Below are positions 48,575 through 58,408 of a stretch of DNA of 64,000 nucleotides, in pieces. The first letter of the stretch is position 1, and each line of letters starts with the position of its first letter. This DNA is from Sphingomonas yabuuchiae (lineage in GTDB: Bacteria; Pseudomonadota; Alphaproteobacteria; Sphingomonadales; Sphingomonadaceae): positions 1 through 64,000 of the forward strand of contig NZ_JACHNX010000001.1 in the NCBI RefSeq assembly GCF_014199595.1, in the 5' to 3' direction. The notes under the pieces were generated by a model. The model made no database searches, was not told the DNA's origin, and was given only the letters and a program-made list of their open reading frames with translations. The position numbers were made by a program, and so were the translations under genes.

Positions 48575-49819
48575 TTAGCGCCCCGCCTGGATCAGGATGG
48601 AGTCGGAGGGCAACAGCCGGTCCATGAAGGGCAGCATCGCCGCACCGACGGCGGGGGCGTCCTGCGCGCGGCGGGCGGGACGGATGGCGGGGCGGGCGGG
48701 CAGCTCGATTCCGGCCAGCGCTTCGCTCAGCCCCTGGGTCAGTCGCTGGAGCAGCCAGTCGGGCAGGCGCCCGCCGATCAGGATCGCATGGGGATCGAAC
48801 AAAGTCGTCACTGCCACGATGGGCTGGAGCAGCGCGGCAATCGAATCCTCGATCCACTGGTCGATGACCGCGCACAGCATCGGGTCGTCGCCGTCACCCA
48901 GCGTCTCGGGCGAATCGAGGCGGTAGCCCGCCGCCTTCAGCCGCACCTCCAGCCCCGCCAGCGATACCGTATCCTGCACGATCGCACCGGGCCGTCCCGC
49001 CGTGGGGTCGGGAATCAGCCCGATCTCGCCCGATCGGCGATGCGCGCCGCGATGATAGGTCCGGTCGATGACCAGCCCGCCGCCAAGCCCGGCCGTGATG
49101 AGGAGGTAGAAGAAACTGGGGCAGGCGAAATCATGGTCGTGCTGCGCCTCGCCCAAAGCGGCGGCGGCGGCATCGTTGTCGCGGTACATCGGCCAGGGCA
49201 GCAGCGGCGCGAGCAACGCCGCCGTGTCGACCCCGTTCCAGGCGTCATAGCCGCGCGTCTGGTTGGGCAGCGAGCGGTCGACGCCGTCCGGCATCGCCAC
49301 GCCGACGCCCAGCACGCGCGAACGGTCCACCTGTCCCTCGGCCAGCGCGGGTTCCAGCGTATCGCCGATAAAGGCCAGTACGTCGTCCGGCGTCGCAAAG
49401 GCGATCTCGCGGGTCGCCCGCGCGCGCACCGTGCCGGACAGGTCGAGGATCGCGATGGCCAGATGGTCGCGGTCGATGGTCAGGCCGATGCCGAATGCGC
49501 CGTCGGGGCACAGCTCGATCTTCAGCGCAGGCTGCCCGCGCCCGCGATGCAGCCGCCCGGCGGTGCGGATCAGCCCCATCTCGATCAGTCGCCCGGTGAT
49601 GTTGGCGATGGTCGGCGGGGTCAGCCCGGTCTGATTGGCGATCGCGATCCGCGTCGTTTCCCGATGCAGGCGGATGACCTGCAAGACGGTGCGCAGATTA
49701 TAATCCCCCGCCCGCTCCAGATTGGTGCCCGACAGCCCGCGCGACAGACGCGAATCGCGCGAATGCGCCTCGATGGCAGGCCCCCGCTCGGGCGGCATGG
49801 GCTGCGTCGATCGCATCAT
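48575..49819 (-). CDS. ROK-family transcriptional regulator
   Basis: 414 residues. An N-terminal winged helix (NQTGLTPPTIANITGRLIEM) is followed by a ROK sugar-kinase-like domain with an ATP-type loop region (GVGVAMPDGVD), the DNDAAAAALGEAQ segment with the catalytic-type Asp, and GLGGGLVIDRTYHRG. The usual ROK zinc cysteines after GEIG are absent (GEIGLIPDPT), as in a number of ROK repressors. Members sense sugars or their phosphates and repress sugar genes. It reads toward the sugar porter terminator and is divergent from nothing clear on its upstream side. Confidence 0.91.
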   Translation of the reverse strand: MMRSTQPMPPERGPAIEAHSRDSRLSRGLSGTNLERAGDYNLRTVLQVIRLHRETTRIAIANQTGLTPPTIANITGRLIEMGLIRTAGRLHRGRGQPALKIELCPDGAFGIGLTIDRDHLAIAILDLSGTVRARATREIAFATPDDVLAFIGDTLEPALAEGQVDRSRVLGVGVAMPDGVDRSLPNQTRGYDAWNGVDTAALLAPLLPWPMYRDNDAAAAALGEAQHDHDFACPSFFYLLITAGLGGGLVIDRTYHRGAHRRSGEIGLIPDPTAGRPGAIVQDTVSLAGLEVRLKAAGYRLDSPETLGDGDDPMLCAVIDQWIEDSIAALLQPIVAVTTLFDPHAILIGGRLPDWLLQRLTQGLSEALAGIELPARPAIRPARRAQDAPAVGAAMLPFMDRLLPSDSILIQAGR

Positions 49820-49982
49820 CTGGTTTTCGTCTCCTATGGTGGAGCGAACTCCGATCGCCCGTCTTTGCCATAGGATCGGCGCGCAGGCCGTGTCAGGTCA
49901 AGACCTATCATCGGACCTGACCATACCGCCCCGGCACATTGGTCCTATTTTCCAGGGCTTATGTCGGGGCGGTGAGGGGGTG

Positions 49983-51185
49983 TCAGGCTGGGGTCAGCTT
50001 GATGAGCCTGCCTTGCGAATCGCCGCCATCCTCCAGCACATAGATGGCGCCGTCCGGCCCCTGCTCGACCTCGCGGATGCGGGCGCCCATGTCCCACTGG
50101 TCACCCTTGGTGGCACTGGTGCCGCTCAGGTCGACGCGGATCAGCGCCTTGCTCGACAATCCGCCGATAAAGGCGTCGCCGCGCCATTGCGGGAAGAGCG
50201 AGCCCGAATAGATCATCAGCCCGCCCGGCGAGATCACCGGGTTCCACCAGACCTTGGGGGCTTCATACCCGTCGCCCGCGCGGTGATCGGGAATGTCGCG
50301 CCCGTCATAATGCGACCCGTTGGAGGCGTTGGGCCAGCCATAGTTGCGGCCCGGCAGGATCAGGTTCAGCTCGTCGCCGCCCTTGGGCCCCATTTCCTGC
50401 TGCCACAGATTGCCCGCACCATCGAAGGCGATGCCCAACAAGTTGCGATGGCCATAGGACCAGACGGCCGGGTCGAAACCTTGCGCCGCCAGCGGATTGC
50501 CCGGCGCGGGCTGGCCGTCCGGGGTCAGGCGCAGCACCTTGCCGAGCGTGGCCTTGGGGTCCTGCGCGGGCGTGAACTTCTGGCGGTCGCCCGCGGTGAA
50601 GAACAGATACTGGCCGTCGGGCGAGAAGGCGATGCGACCCGAATAATGACCGTCGCCGGTGACGGCGGGGGTGGCGGCCCATAGGGTCTCGACAGCCGTC
50701 AGCTGCGCGGCGCCGTTCGCTTCCGCCAAGCGCCCCCGCGCCAGGACGACTCGCTTGCCGCCGTCCGCTGCGGCCGAATAGCTGAAATAGACACGGCCGC
50801 TCTGCGCGAAGTCGGGGGCGAGGACCACGTCCATCAGGCCGCCCTGGCCCGCCGAATCGACCGCGATCCGCGCGACCGTCTGGCGCGCCTGGCCATCCGC
50901 GCCGACGAGCAGCATCCGGCCGTCCTTCTCGGTCACCAGCATCCGCCGGTCGGGCAGGAAGGTCATCGCCCAGGGCGCGTCGAAATCGGCGATGACCGTC
51001 CGGCCGAAGGGCTGTCCGTTCACCACCGTCGCGGGCGGACTGGCCGTGGCGGACGGGGAGGGGGAGGGCGTGCCGCCGGGCGTCACCGTGATCGGGGACG
51101 TGTTGCCCGTTTCGCTGGGACCGGGGCCATTGCCCGAGCAGGCGATCAGCGCCACCGGCAAGGCAGCGAACAGCGGCAGTTTCAT
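49983..51185 (-). CDS. PQQ-type soluble sugar dehydrogenase, lipoprotein
   Basis: 400 residues from the ATG at 51185, with a lipobox (L13-I-A-C16) and a Ser/Pro/Thr-rich linker after it. The rest is the six-bladed propeller of the glucose/sorbosone dehydrogenase family: DAPWAMTFLPDRRMLVTEK, VYFSYSAAADGG, YGHRNLLGIAFD (with the active-site His) and WQQEMGPKGGDELN. It should oxidise a sugar in the periplasm with PQQ as cofactor; no PQQ synthesis genes are in the window. The second of two adjacent ATGs is better spaced from the GGGAGA site. Confidence 0.9.
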   Translation of the reverse strand: MKLPLFAALPVALIACSGNGPGPSETGNTSPITVTPGGTPSPSPSATASPPATVVNGQPFGRTVIADFDAPWAMTFLPDRRMLVTEKDGRMLLVGADGQARQTVARIAVDSAGQGGLMDVVLAPDFAQSGRVYFSYSAAADGGKRVVLARGRLAEANGAAQLTAVETLWAATPAVTGDGHYSGRIAFSPDGQYLFFTAGDRQKFTPAQDPKATLGKVLRLTPDGQPAPGNPLAAQGFDPAVWSYGHRNLLGIAFDGAGNLWQQEMGPKGGDELNLILPGRNYGWPNASNGSHYDGRDIPDHRAGDGYEAPKVWWNPVISPGGLMIYSGSLFPQWRGDAFIGGLSSKALIRVDLSGTSATKGDQWDMGARIREVEQGPDGAIYVLEDGGDSQGRLIKLTPA

Positions 51186-51363
51186 CATCGTCTCTCCCGT
51201 CTCGGGCCGAGCGCGGCCCTGATTGCACCGGCTAACGTTTCGATATCGATGCTTGTTTCGCAAGAGCGTTGCGCGTATAGACTGCCGCATTCTCTTACAT
51301 CGTCGGGTGAAAGAGGCTGCGGGACGGGTTCCGCGGCACCGATCCGGCACATCTGGAGCTTTC

Positions 51364-51942
51364 ATGGCGGACATCGCCCTTCTGACGCAACTCATCGAAC
51401 CCGAGGCCAAGGCGCTCGGTTTCGAGCTCGTGCGCGTGAAGATGTATGGCGGCACGTCGGACCCCACGCTGCAGGTGATGGCCGAGCGTCCCGATACGCG
51501 CCAGCTGAACATCGACGATTGCGCCGACCTGTCGCGCCGCATTTCGGACGTGATGGACGCGCTGGAGGCCGAGGGCCGCGACCCGATCGACCATGCCTAT
51601 CGGCTGGAGGTGTCCTCGCCCGGTATCGACCGCCCGCTGACCCGGCTGAAGGACTTCGCCGACTGGGCGGGGCATGAGGCGCGGATCACGCTCGCCGAGA
51701 AGCTGAACGGTCGCAAGCAGTTCAAGGGCGATCTGGCCGGGGTCGAGGGCGAGACTGTCGTCATCGTCGACGGGGAAGAGGTTCGCCACGAACTGCCCTT
51801 CACTGCGATCGAGGACGCCAAGCTCGTCATGACCGATCGGCTGATCGCCGCGACGGTGCCGCTGTCCCTCGATGGCGCGGAAGAGGTTTATTATCAGGAT
51901 GCGCCCGAACAGGACGGCGCCACCACGGAAGGACGGCACTGA
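51364..51942 (+). CDS. rimP: Ribosome maturation factor RimP
   Basis: 192 residues, two-domain RimP fold (LTQLIEPEAKALGFELVRVK; YRLEVSSPGIDRPLTRLKDF). It assists maturation of the 30S subunit. The C-terminal ~20 residues are acidic (DAPEQDGATTEGRH). The start ATG at 51364 has a ribosome site (CTGGAGC). The stop overlaps the nusA ATG (TGATG). First gene of the nusA-infB operon. Confidence 0.97.
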   Translation: MADIALLTQLIEPEAKALGFELVRVKMYGGTSDPTLQVMAERPDTRQLNIDDCADLSRRISDVMDALEAEGRDPIDHAYRLEVSSPGIDRPLTRLKDFADWAGHEARITLAEKLNGRKQFKGDLAGVEGETVVIVDGEEVRHELPFTAIEDAKLVMTDRLIAATVPLSLDGAEEVYYQDAPEQDGATTEGRH

Positions 51943-53564
51943 TGGCTACCGCCATTTCCGCCAACAAGGCGGAACTGATCGCGATCGCGAATGCGGTCGC
52001 CTCGGAAAAGATGATCGACAAGGGTATCGTGATCGAGGCGATGGAGGACGCGATCCAGCGCGCCGCCCGTGCCCGCTACGGTGCCGAGAACGACATCCGT
52101 GCGAAGCTCGATCCCAACTCGGGCGACCTGCGTCTGTGGCGCGTCGTCGAGGTGGTCGAGCAGGTCGACGACTATTACAAGCAGATCGACCTGAAGGGTG
52201 CCGAAAAGCTGCAAAAGGGTGCTGCGATCGGCGACTTCATCGTCGACCCGCTGCCCCCGATCGAATTCGGCCGCATCGCGGCGCAGGCCGCCAAGCAGGT
52301 CATCTTCCAGAAGGTCCGCGACGCCGAGCGCGACCGTCAGTATGACGAGTTCAAGGATCGCCAGGGCGAGATCATCACCGGCGTCGTCAAGCGCGTCGAG
52401 TTCGGTCACATCGTCGTCGATCTGGGCCGCGCCGAGGGCGTGATCCGTCGCGACCAGCAGATCCCGCGCGAAGTCGTTCGCGTGAACGACCGCATCCGCT
52501 CGCTGATCCTGAACGTGCGCCGCGAGAACCGTGGCCCGCAGATCTTCCTGTCCCGCGCGCACCCGGACTTCATGAAGAAGCTGTTCGCGCAGGAAGTGCC
52601 TGAAATCTATGACGGCATCATCGAGATCAAGGCCGCCGCGCGCGATCCGGGCAGCCGCGCCAAGATCGGCGTGATCAGCCACGACTCGTCGATCGACCCG
52701 GTCGGCGCCTGCGTCGGCATGAAGGGCAGCCGCGTCCAGGCGGTCGTGCAGGAAATGCAGGGCGAAAAGATCGACATCATCCCCTGGTCGCCCGATACCG
52801 CGACCTTCGTGGTGAACGCGCTTCAGCCCGCGAACGTCAGCCGCGTCGTGATCGACGAGGAAGAGGACCGTATCGAGGTCGTCGTCCCCGACGATCAGCT
52901 GTCCCTCGCCATCGGCCGTCGCGGCCAGAATGTCCGTCTGGCCAGCCAGCTGACCGCCAAGGCAATCGACATCCTGACCGAGGCCGATGCCTCCGAGAAG
53001 CGTCAGAAGGAATTCGTCGCGAATTCCGAGCTGTTCCAGAACGAACTGGACGTGGACGAGACGCTGGCCCAGCTGCTGGTCGCCGAAGGCTTCGGCGCGC
53101 TGGAAGAGGTCGCCTATGTCGAGCTCGACGAGCTGGCCGCGATCGAGGGCTTCGACGAGGACTTGGCGCAGGAGCTGCAGAGCCGCGCGCAGGAAGCGCT
53201 GGATCGCCGCGAACAGGCTGCGCGTGATGAACGCCGTGGCCTGGGCGTCGACGACGCGCTGGCCGAGATGCCGTATCTGACCGAGGCTATGCTGGTCACG
53301 CTGGGCAAGGCGGGCATCAAGACGCTTGACGATCTCGCCGATCTGGCGACCGACGAGCTGGTCGAGAAGAAGCGCGCCGAGCCGCGTCGTCGTGGTGATG
53401 ACACCCCGCGTCCCGCCCCCAAGGGCGGCATCCTGGCCGAATATGGCCTGAGCGATGAGCAGGGCAACGAGATCATCATGGCCGCGCGTGCGCACTGGTT
53501 CACCGATGAGGAAGAGCCTGCCGCAGACGCCGGTGAAGAGCAGGCGGAGGGCGACGAAGCCTGA
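51942..53564 (+). CDS. nusA: Transcription termination/antitermination factor NusA
   Basis: 540 residues: N-terminal RNA-polymerase-binding domain (1-~130), S1 (RQGEIITGVVKRVEFGHIVV), two KH domains (VGACVGMKGSRVQAVVQEM; LAIGRRGQNVRLASQLTAK) and an acidic C-terminal pair of helix-hairpin-helix repeats. It modulates pausing, termination and rRNA antitermination. The stop TGA overlaps the ATG of the tautomerase gene. Confidence 0.98.
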   Translation: MATAISANKAELIAIANAVASEKMIDKGIVIEAMEDAIQRAARARYGAENDIRAKLDPNSGDLRLWRVVEVVEQVDDYYKQIDLKGAEKLQKGAAIGDFIVDPLPPIEFGRIAAQAAKQVIFQKVRDAERDRQYDEFKDRQGEIITGVVKRVEFGHIVVDLGRAEGVIRRDQQIPREVVRVNDRIRSLILNVRRENRGPQIFLSRAHPDFMKKLFAQEVPEIYDGIIEIKAAARDPGSRAKIGVISHDSSIDPVGACVGMKGSRVQAVVQEMQGEKIDIIPWSPDTATFVVNALQPANVSRVVIDEEEDRIEVVVPDDQLSLAIGRRGQNVRLASQLTAKAIDILTEADASEKRQKEFVANSELFQNELDVDETLAQLLVAEGFGALEEVAYVELDELAAIEGFDEDLAQELQSRAQEALDRREQAARDERRGLGVDDALAEMPYLTEAMLVTLGKAGIKTLDDLADLATDELVEKKRAEPRRRGDDTPRPAPKGGILAEYGLSDEQGNEIIMAARAHWFTDEEEPAADAGEEQAEGDEA

Positions 53565-53800
53565 TGCCGTTCGTCTCGATCCGTCTGGCGGGCACCGCCT
53601 CCAAGCAGCAAAAGGCCGAGATCGTCGCCGACGTGACTCGTTCGCTGGTGGAGCGGCTGGGCAAGAACCCGGCCGCCGTCCAGATCGTGATCGAGGAGGT
53701 TTCGACCGAAAATTACGGGGCCGGCGGTCAGCTGATCGCCGACCGTGATGCCCCTGCCTCCAACGCCCGGGGAGACGCGCATGCGGAACCGGGACAATGA
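53564..53800 (+). CDS. 4-oxalocrotonate tautomerase-like protein in the nusA operon
   Basis: 78 residues. Pro2, which becomes the N-terminal catalytic proline after Met removal (MPFVSIRLAG), and the fold pattern RSLVERLGKNPAAVQIVIEE are those of the 4-OT tautomerase family. It overlaps nusA by one base and ylxR by 20 bases, so it is fully embedded in the operon. The C-terminal ~18 residues (DRDAPASNARGDAHAEPGQ) are non-conserved and coincide with the start region of the next gene. The substrate is unknown. Such a gene is not part of the usual nusA-ylxR-infB order. Confidence 0.85.
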   Translation: MPFVSIRLAGTASKQQKAEIVADVTRSLVERLGKNPAAVQIVIEEVSTENYGAGGQLIADRDAPASNARGDAHAEPGQ

Positions 53801-54584
53801 GCGCGGTGGCGTAAACAACGCTTCGGCCAGGAAGGGCCGGAGTCCCAGGGAGTCCGCGAAGGCGGCCCGCGACTCGATCGACGGGCCGGTCCGCCGTTGC
53901 ATCCTGTCGGGCGAGCATGATGCGCGCCCGCACCTGATCCGTCTGGCGCTCGCGCCCGATGGGCGGGTGCTGCCCGATGTCCGCGCCAAGGCGCCGGGCC
54001 GGGGCGGCTGGATCGGCGTGACTCGCGGCGAACTGGAAACGGCCATCGCCAAGGGCAAGTTGAAGGGAGCACTGGCGCGCGCGTTCAAGACGGGCGAGTT
54101 CAGTATTCCCGACGACCTGCCCGATCTGATCGCATCCGCTTTGGAGCGGAACGCGCTCGACCGGCTGGGACTTGAGTCGCGTTCGGGCATGCTGCTGACC
54201 GGATCGGACAAGATCGCGACGGCGGCCCGTTCGGGCCAGCTGCACGCGCTCTATCATGCGTCCGATGCGGGCGACGATGGCTGTCGCAAGCTGGCGCAGG
54301 CGTGGCGCGTGGGGTCGGATCGCGAAGGTTCTGATCTCAAGGGGTTGGCACTGCCCGCCACACGCCCCATATTGTCAATGGCGTTGGGCCGCGAAAATGT
54401 GGTACACATCGGCCTGACAGATCGTAACGCGGCAAAGCGGGTGAGCGAAGCGCTCGACCGCTGGCTGCATTTTATCGGACCCGACCCTGTGGCAACGCCT
54501 TGCGAAACGGCCTCGCAAGGCGCATCGGCGTCCGACATTACCGGTGACCGAACGGCCGTGACCGTACACGAGGATTTTGAGTGA
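53781..54584 (+). CDS. YlxR-L7Ae-like fusion, putative nucleoid/RNA-binding protein
   Basis: 267 residues. An N-terminal YlxR (DUF448) domain (PVRRCILSGEHDARPHLIRL; APGRGGWIGVTRGEL) is followed by a C-terminal L7Ae/YlxQ-like domain (GMLLTGSDKIATAARSGQLH). In Gram-positives these are two genes, ylxR and ylxQ; fusion of the two is usual in alphaproteobacteria. The protein is likely RNA-binding. The ATG at 53781 is chosen over an earlier in-frame ATG that would overlap the tautomerase gene further. It overlaps infB by 4 nt (GTGA). Confidence 0.9.
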   Translation: MRNRDNERGGVNNASARKGRSPRESAKAARDSIDGPVRRCILSGEHDARPHLIRLALAPDGRVLPDVRAKAPGRGGWIGVTRGELETAIAKGKLKGALARAFKTGEFSIPDDLPDLIASALERNALDRLGLESRSGMLLTGSDKIATAARSGQLHALYHASDAGDDGCRKLAQAWRVGSDREGSDLKGLALPATRPILSMALGRENVVHIGLTDRNAAKRVSEALDRWLHFIGPDPVATPCETASQGASASDITGDRTAVTVHEDFE

Positions 54585-57496
54585 GCGAGACCGACAACGA
54601 CAAGCCGAAACTCGGAATGCGCCAGCCCCTGGGGCTGAAGCGCACGGTCGAGACCGGCAAGGTGAAGCAGAGCTTCAGCCACGGCCGGTCCAACACCGTG
54701 ATCGTCGAGACGAAGCGCCGTCGCGTCCTGGGCCCGCAGGGTGGAGCGCCCGAGGCGGCGACCCCTGCGCCGACTCCGGCCCCGGCTCCGGCCGCCCCCG
54801 TGGCGGCGGCGCCGGTCGCCCCGCCGCGCCCCGTTCCGTCGAACGAGACGGCGCAGGAGCGTCAGGCCCGTCTGCTGCGTGAGGCCGAGGAACAGCGCCT
54901 CGCCATGCAGGAAGAGATTCGTCGCCGCGAGGACGCCGAGCGTCAGCAGCGTGCCGAGGACGAGCGTGTCCGCGCCGAGGAACGTGCGCGTGCCGCCGCC
55001 GAGGCTGCCGCTGCCCCGCCGCCCGCGCCGGAACCGGCCGCCGAAGCGGCGCCCGAGCCTCAGCCTGCGGCTGAGCCGGCCCCTGCGCCGGTCGCCGAAG
55101 CGCCCGTGCAGGCCCCCGTGCAGGCCGAGGCGCCTGCCGCACCGACCATCTCGGTCCAGCCGCGCATGTTCCGTCCGGTCGAGCGTCCGGTGATCCCGGC
55201 GCCCGAACCCAAGGTGGAAGCCCCCAAGGTCGAGGCACCCGCCCCGACCCCGGCTCCTGCGCCGACGCCCGCGCCCGCTCCGGTTGCGGCGAAGCCTGCG
55301 CCCGCGCCCGCTCCGACCCCGGCGCCTGCGCCGGTGGTGCCGACGCCGCCGATCCTGGGTCGCGATCCCTCGATGCCCGCGCCGCGCCGCTTCTCGCCGG
55401 TGCAGCGTCCGGAAATCCCGAAGCCTGCGCCCAAGCCCGTACCTGCGCCCGCCGCAGCGGCGGCGCCTGCCGCCAGCGCGCCGAGCAACACCACCGCCTC
55501 CGCTCCGTCGGGCGGCGCCCCGCGTTCGATGCCCTCGGGCCAAGCGACGCCGCGCAACGCGCCTCCGGGCCGTCCGCAGCAGCGCGACCGCAAGGGTGAC
55601 GAGCGTCGCGGCGGCAAGCTGACCGTGACGCGTGCCCTGAACGAGGACGGGGCGCGTGCCCGTTCGCTCGCCGCGCTGAAGCGTGCCCGCGAGAAGGAAA
55701 AGCGTGGCTTCGGCGGCCCGCGCGAGCCGCAGGTCAAGCAGGTCCGCGACGTGCAGGTGCCCGAGGCGATCACCGTCCAGGAACTGGCCAACCGTATGGC
55801 CGAAAAGGGCGCGGATCTGGTCAAGGCGCTGTTCAAGATGGGCATGCCCGTCACGATGACGCAGACCATCGACCAGGATACGGCCGAGCTGCTGGTGACC
55901 GAATTCGGCCACAACATCGTCCGCGTCTCCGACAGCGACATCGATCTGGCGCTCGACACCACCGAGGATGCGGCCGAGAGCCTTCAGCCGCGTCCGCCGG
56001 TCGTGACGATCATGGGCCATGTCGACCATGGCAAGACCTCGCTGCTCGACGCGCTGCGCGGCACCGACGTGGTGCGCGGTGAGGCCGGTGGCATCACCCA
56101 GCATATCGGCGCCTATCAGGTCACGCTGAAGGACAAGTCGAAGGTCACCTTCCTCGACACGCCGGGTCACGAGGCCTTCACCCAGATGCGTGCCCGCGGC
56201 GCCGACGTCACGGATATCGTGGTGCTGGTGGTGGCGGCCGATGACGGGCTGATGCCGCAGACGATCGAGGCGATCAACCACACCAAGGCGGCGGGCAAGC
56301 CGATGATCGTGGCGATCAACAAGATCGACAAGCACGACGCCAATGCCCAGCGCGTCCGCGAGCGTCTGCTCGAGCATGACGTGCAGGTCGAGGACATGGG
56401 CGGTGAAACCCAGGACGTCGAGGTTTCGGCCCTCAAGAAGATCGGTCTGGATACGCTGATCGAGAAGATCCAGCTGCAGGCCGAACTGCTCGAACTGACC
56501 GCCAACCCCGACCGCGCCGCCGAGGGCAGCGTGGTCGAGGCCAAGCTCGACAAGGGCCGTGGTCCGGTCGCGACCGTGCTCGTCACGCGCGGCACGCTGA
56601 AGGTCGGCGACGTGTTCGTCGTCGGTGCGGAAAGCGGCAAGGTCCGTGCGCTGGTCGACGACAAGGGCCGTCAGGTGAAGCAGGCCGGTCCTGCGATGCC
56701 GGTCGAGGTCCTCGGTCTGTCGGGCGTGCCCCAGGCGGGCGACCTGTTGCAGGTCGTCGAGAACGAGGCGCGGGCCCGTGAGGTCGCCGAATATCGCCAG
56801 AGCGTGGTGCTCCAGAAGCGCACGACCTCGGCCCCGGCCAGCCTGGAGTCGATGTTCTCGGCGCTGAAGGCGAACCAGGCCAAGGAATATCCGCTGGTCG
56901 TGAAGGCGGATACGCAGGGCACCGTCGAGGCGATCGTGGCGTCGATCAACAAGATCCAGTCGGATCTGATCAAGGCGCGCATCCTGCACTCGGGCGTCGG
57001 TGGCATCACCGAGTCGGACGTGACGCTGGCGGCCGCTTCCGGCGCGCCGATCATCGGCTTCAACGTCCGTGCGAATGCCAAGGCGCGCGAGATCGCCGAG
57101 CGGAACAAGGTGGCGTTGAAATATTACGACGTCATCTATGACCTGATCGACGAGATCCGCGCGGGCATGGCCGGTGAGCTGGGCCCCGAGGCGTTCGAAA
57201 CGGTCGTCGGCCGCGCCGAAATCCGCGAGGTCTTCTCGGCGGGCAAGATCGGCAAGGCCGCCGGTCTGCTGGTCACCGAGGGTGTCATCCGCAAGGCGCT
57301 CAAGGCGCGCATCACGCGCAACGACGTCATCATCTACCAGGGCGAGATCAACTCGCTCCGCCGGTTCAAGGACGATGTCGCCGAAGTTCGCGCCGGTCTG
57401 GAATGTGGTGTGACGTTCACGCAGAACTTCACCGACATCAAGGCGGGCGACTATCTCGAAACCTTCGAGGTCGAACTCCGCGAGCGTTCGCTCTGA
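54581..57496 (+). CDS. infB: Translation initiation factor IF-2
   Basis: 971 residues starting at GTG 54581. A long disordered N-terminus (about residues 45-345) is Ala/Pro-rich with many [14 protein letters not shown] repeats and one Arg/Glu-rich coiled segment ([16 protein letters not shown]). The conserved IF-2 N-domain ([20 protein letters not shown]) and the GTPase domain follow: G1 GHVDHGKT at 479-486, DTPGHEAF, and NKIDK. The C-terminal domains that bind fMet-tRNA end with [16 protein letters not shown]. It brings initiator tRNA to the 30S subunit. Confidence 0.98.
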   Translation: MSETDNDKPKLGMRQPLGLKRTVETGKVKQSFSHGRSNTVIVETKRRRVLGPQGGAPEAATPAPTPAPAPAAPVAAAPVAPPRPVPSNETAQERQARLLREAEEQRLAMQEEIRRREDAERQQRAEDERVRAEERARAAAEAAAAPPPAPEPAAEAAPEPQPAAEPAPAPVAEAPVQAPVQAEAPAAPTISVQPRMFRPVERPVIPAPEPKVEAPKVEAPAPTPAPAPTPAPAPVAAKPAPAPAPTPAPAPVVPTPPILGRDPSMPAPRRFSPVQRPEIPKPAPKPVPAPAAAAAPAASAPSNTTASAPSGGAPRSMPSGQATPRNAPPGRPQQRDRKGDERRGGKLTVTRALNEDGARARSLAALKRAREKEKRGFGGPREPQVKQVRDVQVPEAITVQELANRMAEKGADLVKALFKMGMPVTMTQTIDQDTAELLVTEFGHNIVRVSDSDIDLALDTTEDAAESLQPRPPVVTIMGHVDHGKTSLLDALRGTDVVRGEAGGITQHIGAYQVTLKDKSKVTFLDTPGHEAFTQMRARGADVTDIVVLVVAADDGLMPQTIEAINHTKAAGKPMIVAINKIDKHDANAQRVRERLLEHDVQVEDMGGETQDVEVSALKKIGLDTLIEKIQLQAELLELTANPDRAAEGSVVEAKLDKGRGPVATVLVTRGTLKVGDVFVVGAESGKVRALVDDKGRQVKQAGPAMPVEVLGLSGVPQAGDLLQVVENEARAREVAEYRQSVVLQKRTTSAPASLESMFSALKANQAKEYPLVVKADTQGTVEAIVASINKIQSDLIKARILHSGVGGITESDVTLAAASGAPIIGFNVRANAKAREIAERNKVALKYYDVIYDLIDEIRAGMAGELGPEAFETVVGRAEIREVFSAGKIGKAAGLLVTEGVIRKALKARITRNDVIIYQGEINSLRRFKDDVAEVRAGLECGVTFTQNFTDIKAGDYLETFEVELRERSL

Positions 57497-57549
57497 TGAT
57501 CGCGGGGCGGCGGGACAGGTCCTGCCGCCCACGCTTCATGCCGGAATGG

Positions 57550-57586
57550 ATCGCGGTCGCCCATATGGCGGCCGCGATTTTCGTTT
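57550..57586 (+). terminator. Hairpin with T-run between infB and rbfA
   Basis: ATCGCGGTCGCC-CATAT-GGCGGCCGCGAT followed by TTTCGTTT. This is intrinsic-terminator-like, inside what is normally one operon, 15 bp before the rbfA start. It may reduce rbfA expression or mark a processing site. Confidence 0.65.
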
Positions 57587-57600
57587 GAGAAGAAACTGAC

Positions 57601-58008
57601 ATGGTCCAGTCCAAAAACCCCGCCGAACCCTCGGTCCGCCTGCTGCGTGTCGGCGAGCAGGTTCGCCACATCCTGTCCGAAATCCTCGCGCGCGGCGATG
57701 TGCATGACGAGACGCTGGCCAAGCACATGGTGAGCGTGACCGAAGTCCGCATGTCCCCCGACCTGCGCCACGCGACCGTCTTCGTGAAGCCGCTGCTCGG
57801 CAAGGACGAGGAGGTGGTGATCAAGGCGCTGCGCACCAACACCGCCTATCTCCAGCGCGAGGTCGCGCACCGGGTGAAGATGAAATACGCCGCCAAGCTG
57901 AAGTTTCTGGCGGACGAAAGCTTCGACGAGGGAAGCCACATCGATTCGCTGCTGCGCTCGCCCAAGGTGTCGCAGGATCTGGACGAGGGTGAGTCGTCCG
58001 AGGACTGA
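57601..58008 (+). CDS. rbfA: Ribosome-binding factor A
   Basis: 135 residues. The single KH-type fold is recognisable from [40 protein letters not shown] and [20 protein letters not shown]. It helps 30S assembly and processing of 16S rRNA. A site AGAAG lies before the ATG. The acidic tail ends DEGESSED. Confidence 0.96.
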   Translation: MVQSKNPAEPSVRLLRVGEQVRHILSEILARGDVHDETLAKHMVSVTEVRMSPDLRHATVFVKPLLGKDEEVVIKALRTNTAYLQREVAHRVKMKYAAKLKFLADESFDEGSHIDSLLRSPKVSQDLDEGESSED

Positions 58009-58017
58009 TACCTACCC

Positions 58018-58395
58018 TCCATTCAGCCTGAGCGAAGTCGAAGGCCACGCTGCGACCGTCGAAAATAGGGTTCACGCGAAGCCATGAAGTCGCGAAGGTT
58101 TTTGGTTCGCGCAGAGGCGCGGAGAACGCAGAGAAGAAGGCCCCGCATTCAATAGCGCGCTCCACCCCGGCGAAAGCCGGGGCCCAGTATCTTGAGCGTC
58201 GATGGGGCGTTGTGCCAAGGCGGGGGAAGCAAATGCCTTGCGCTGTCGTGGGTCCCCAAACAGGACCCCGGCCTTCGCCGGGGCGGTGCGATAGGGGGGG
58301 CACTTCACGAACCCCCTCTGCGTCCTCCGCGCCTCTGCGCGAACCTCAAACGAGGGGATTCCCTTGGCCTTCGACTTCGCTCAGGCTGAACGGGC
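58018..58395. repeat. Nested repeat cluster between rbfA and yceI
   Basis: About 380 bp without a gene. It holds, in order: a half palindrome (TCAGCCTGAGCGAAGTCGAA near 58022); an Arg/Gly-rich-looking block GCGCAGAGGCGCGGAGAACG (58109); CACCCCGGCGAAAGCCGGGG (58163) and its inverse (CCCCGGCCTTCGCCGGGGCG, 58265-58284); the inverted partner of the first block (CTGCGTCCTCCGCGCCTCTG, 58318-58337); and another palindrome arm (58370-58390). The blocks are arranged as an overall large inverted repeat. Confidence 0.8.
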
Positions 58396-58408
58396 GTGTG
58401 GGACGGCG

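Noticed and set aside
55240..55360. Short tandem repeat array, considered as a CRISPR or VNTR
   Set aside because: It is the Ala/Pro-rich coding repeat of the IF-2 N-terminal linker, with no spacers.
54254..57532. Minus-strand frame of 1092 codons opposite infB
   Set aside because: Shadow of infB; composition is Arg/Gly/His-rich without domains.
58018..58395. CRISPR-like array
   Set aside because: Repeat units are inverted rather than direct, and not evenly spaced; they belong to dispersed repeat families.
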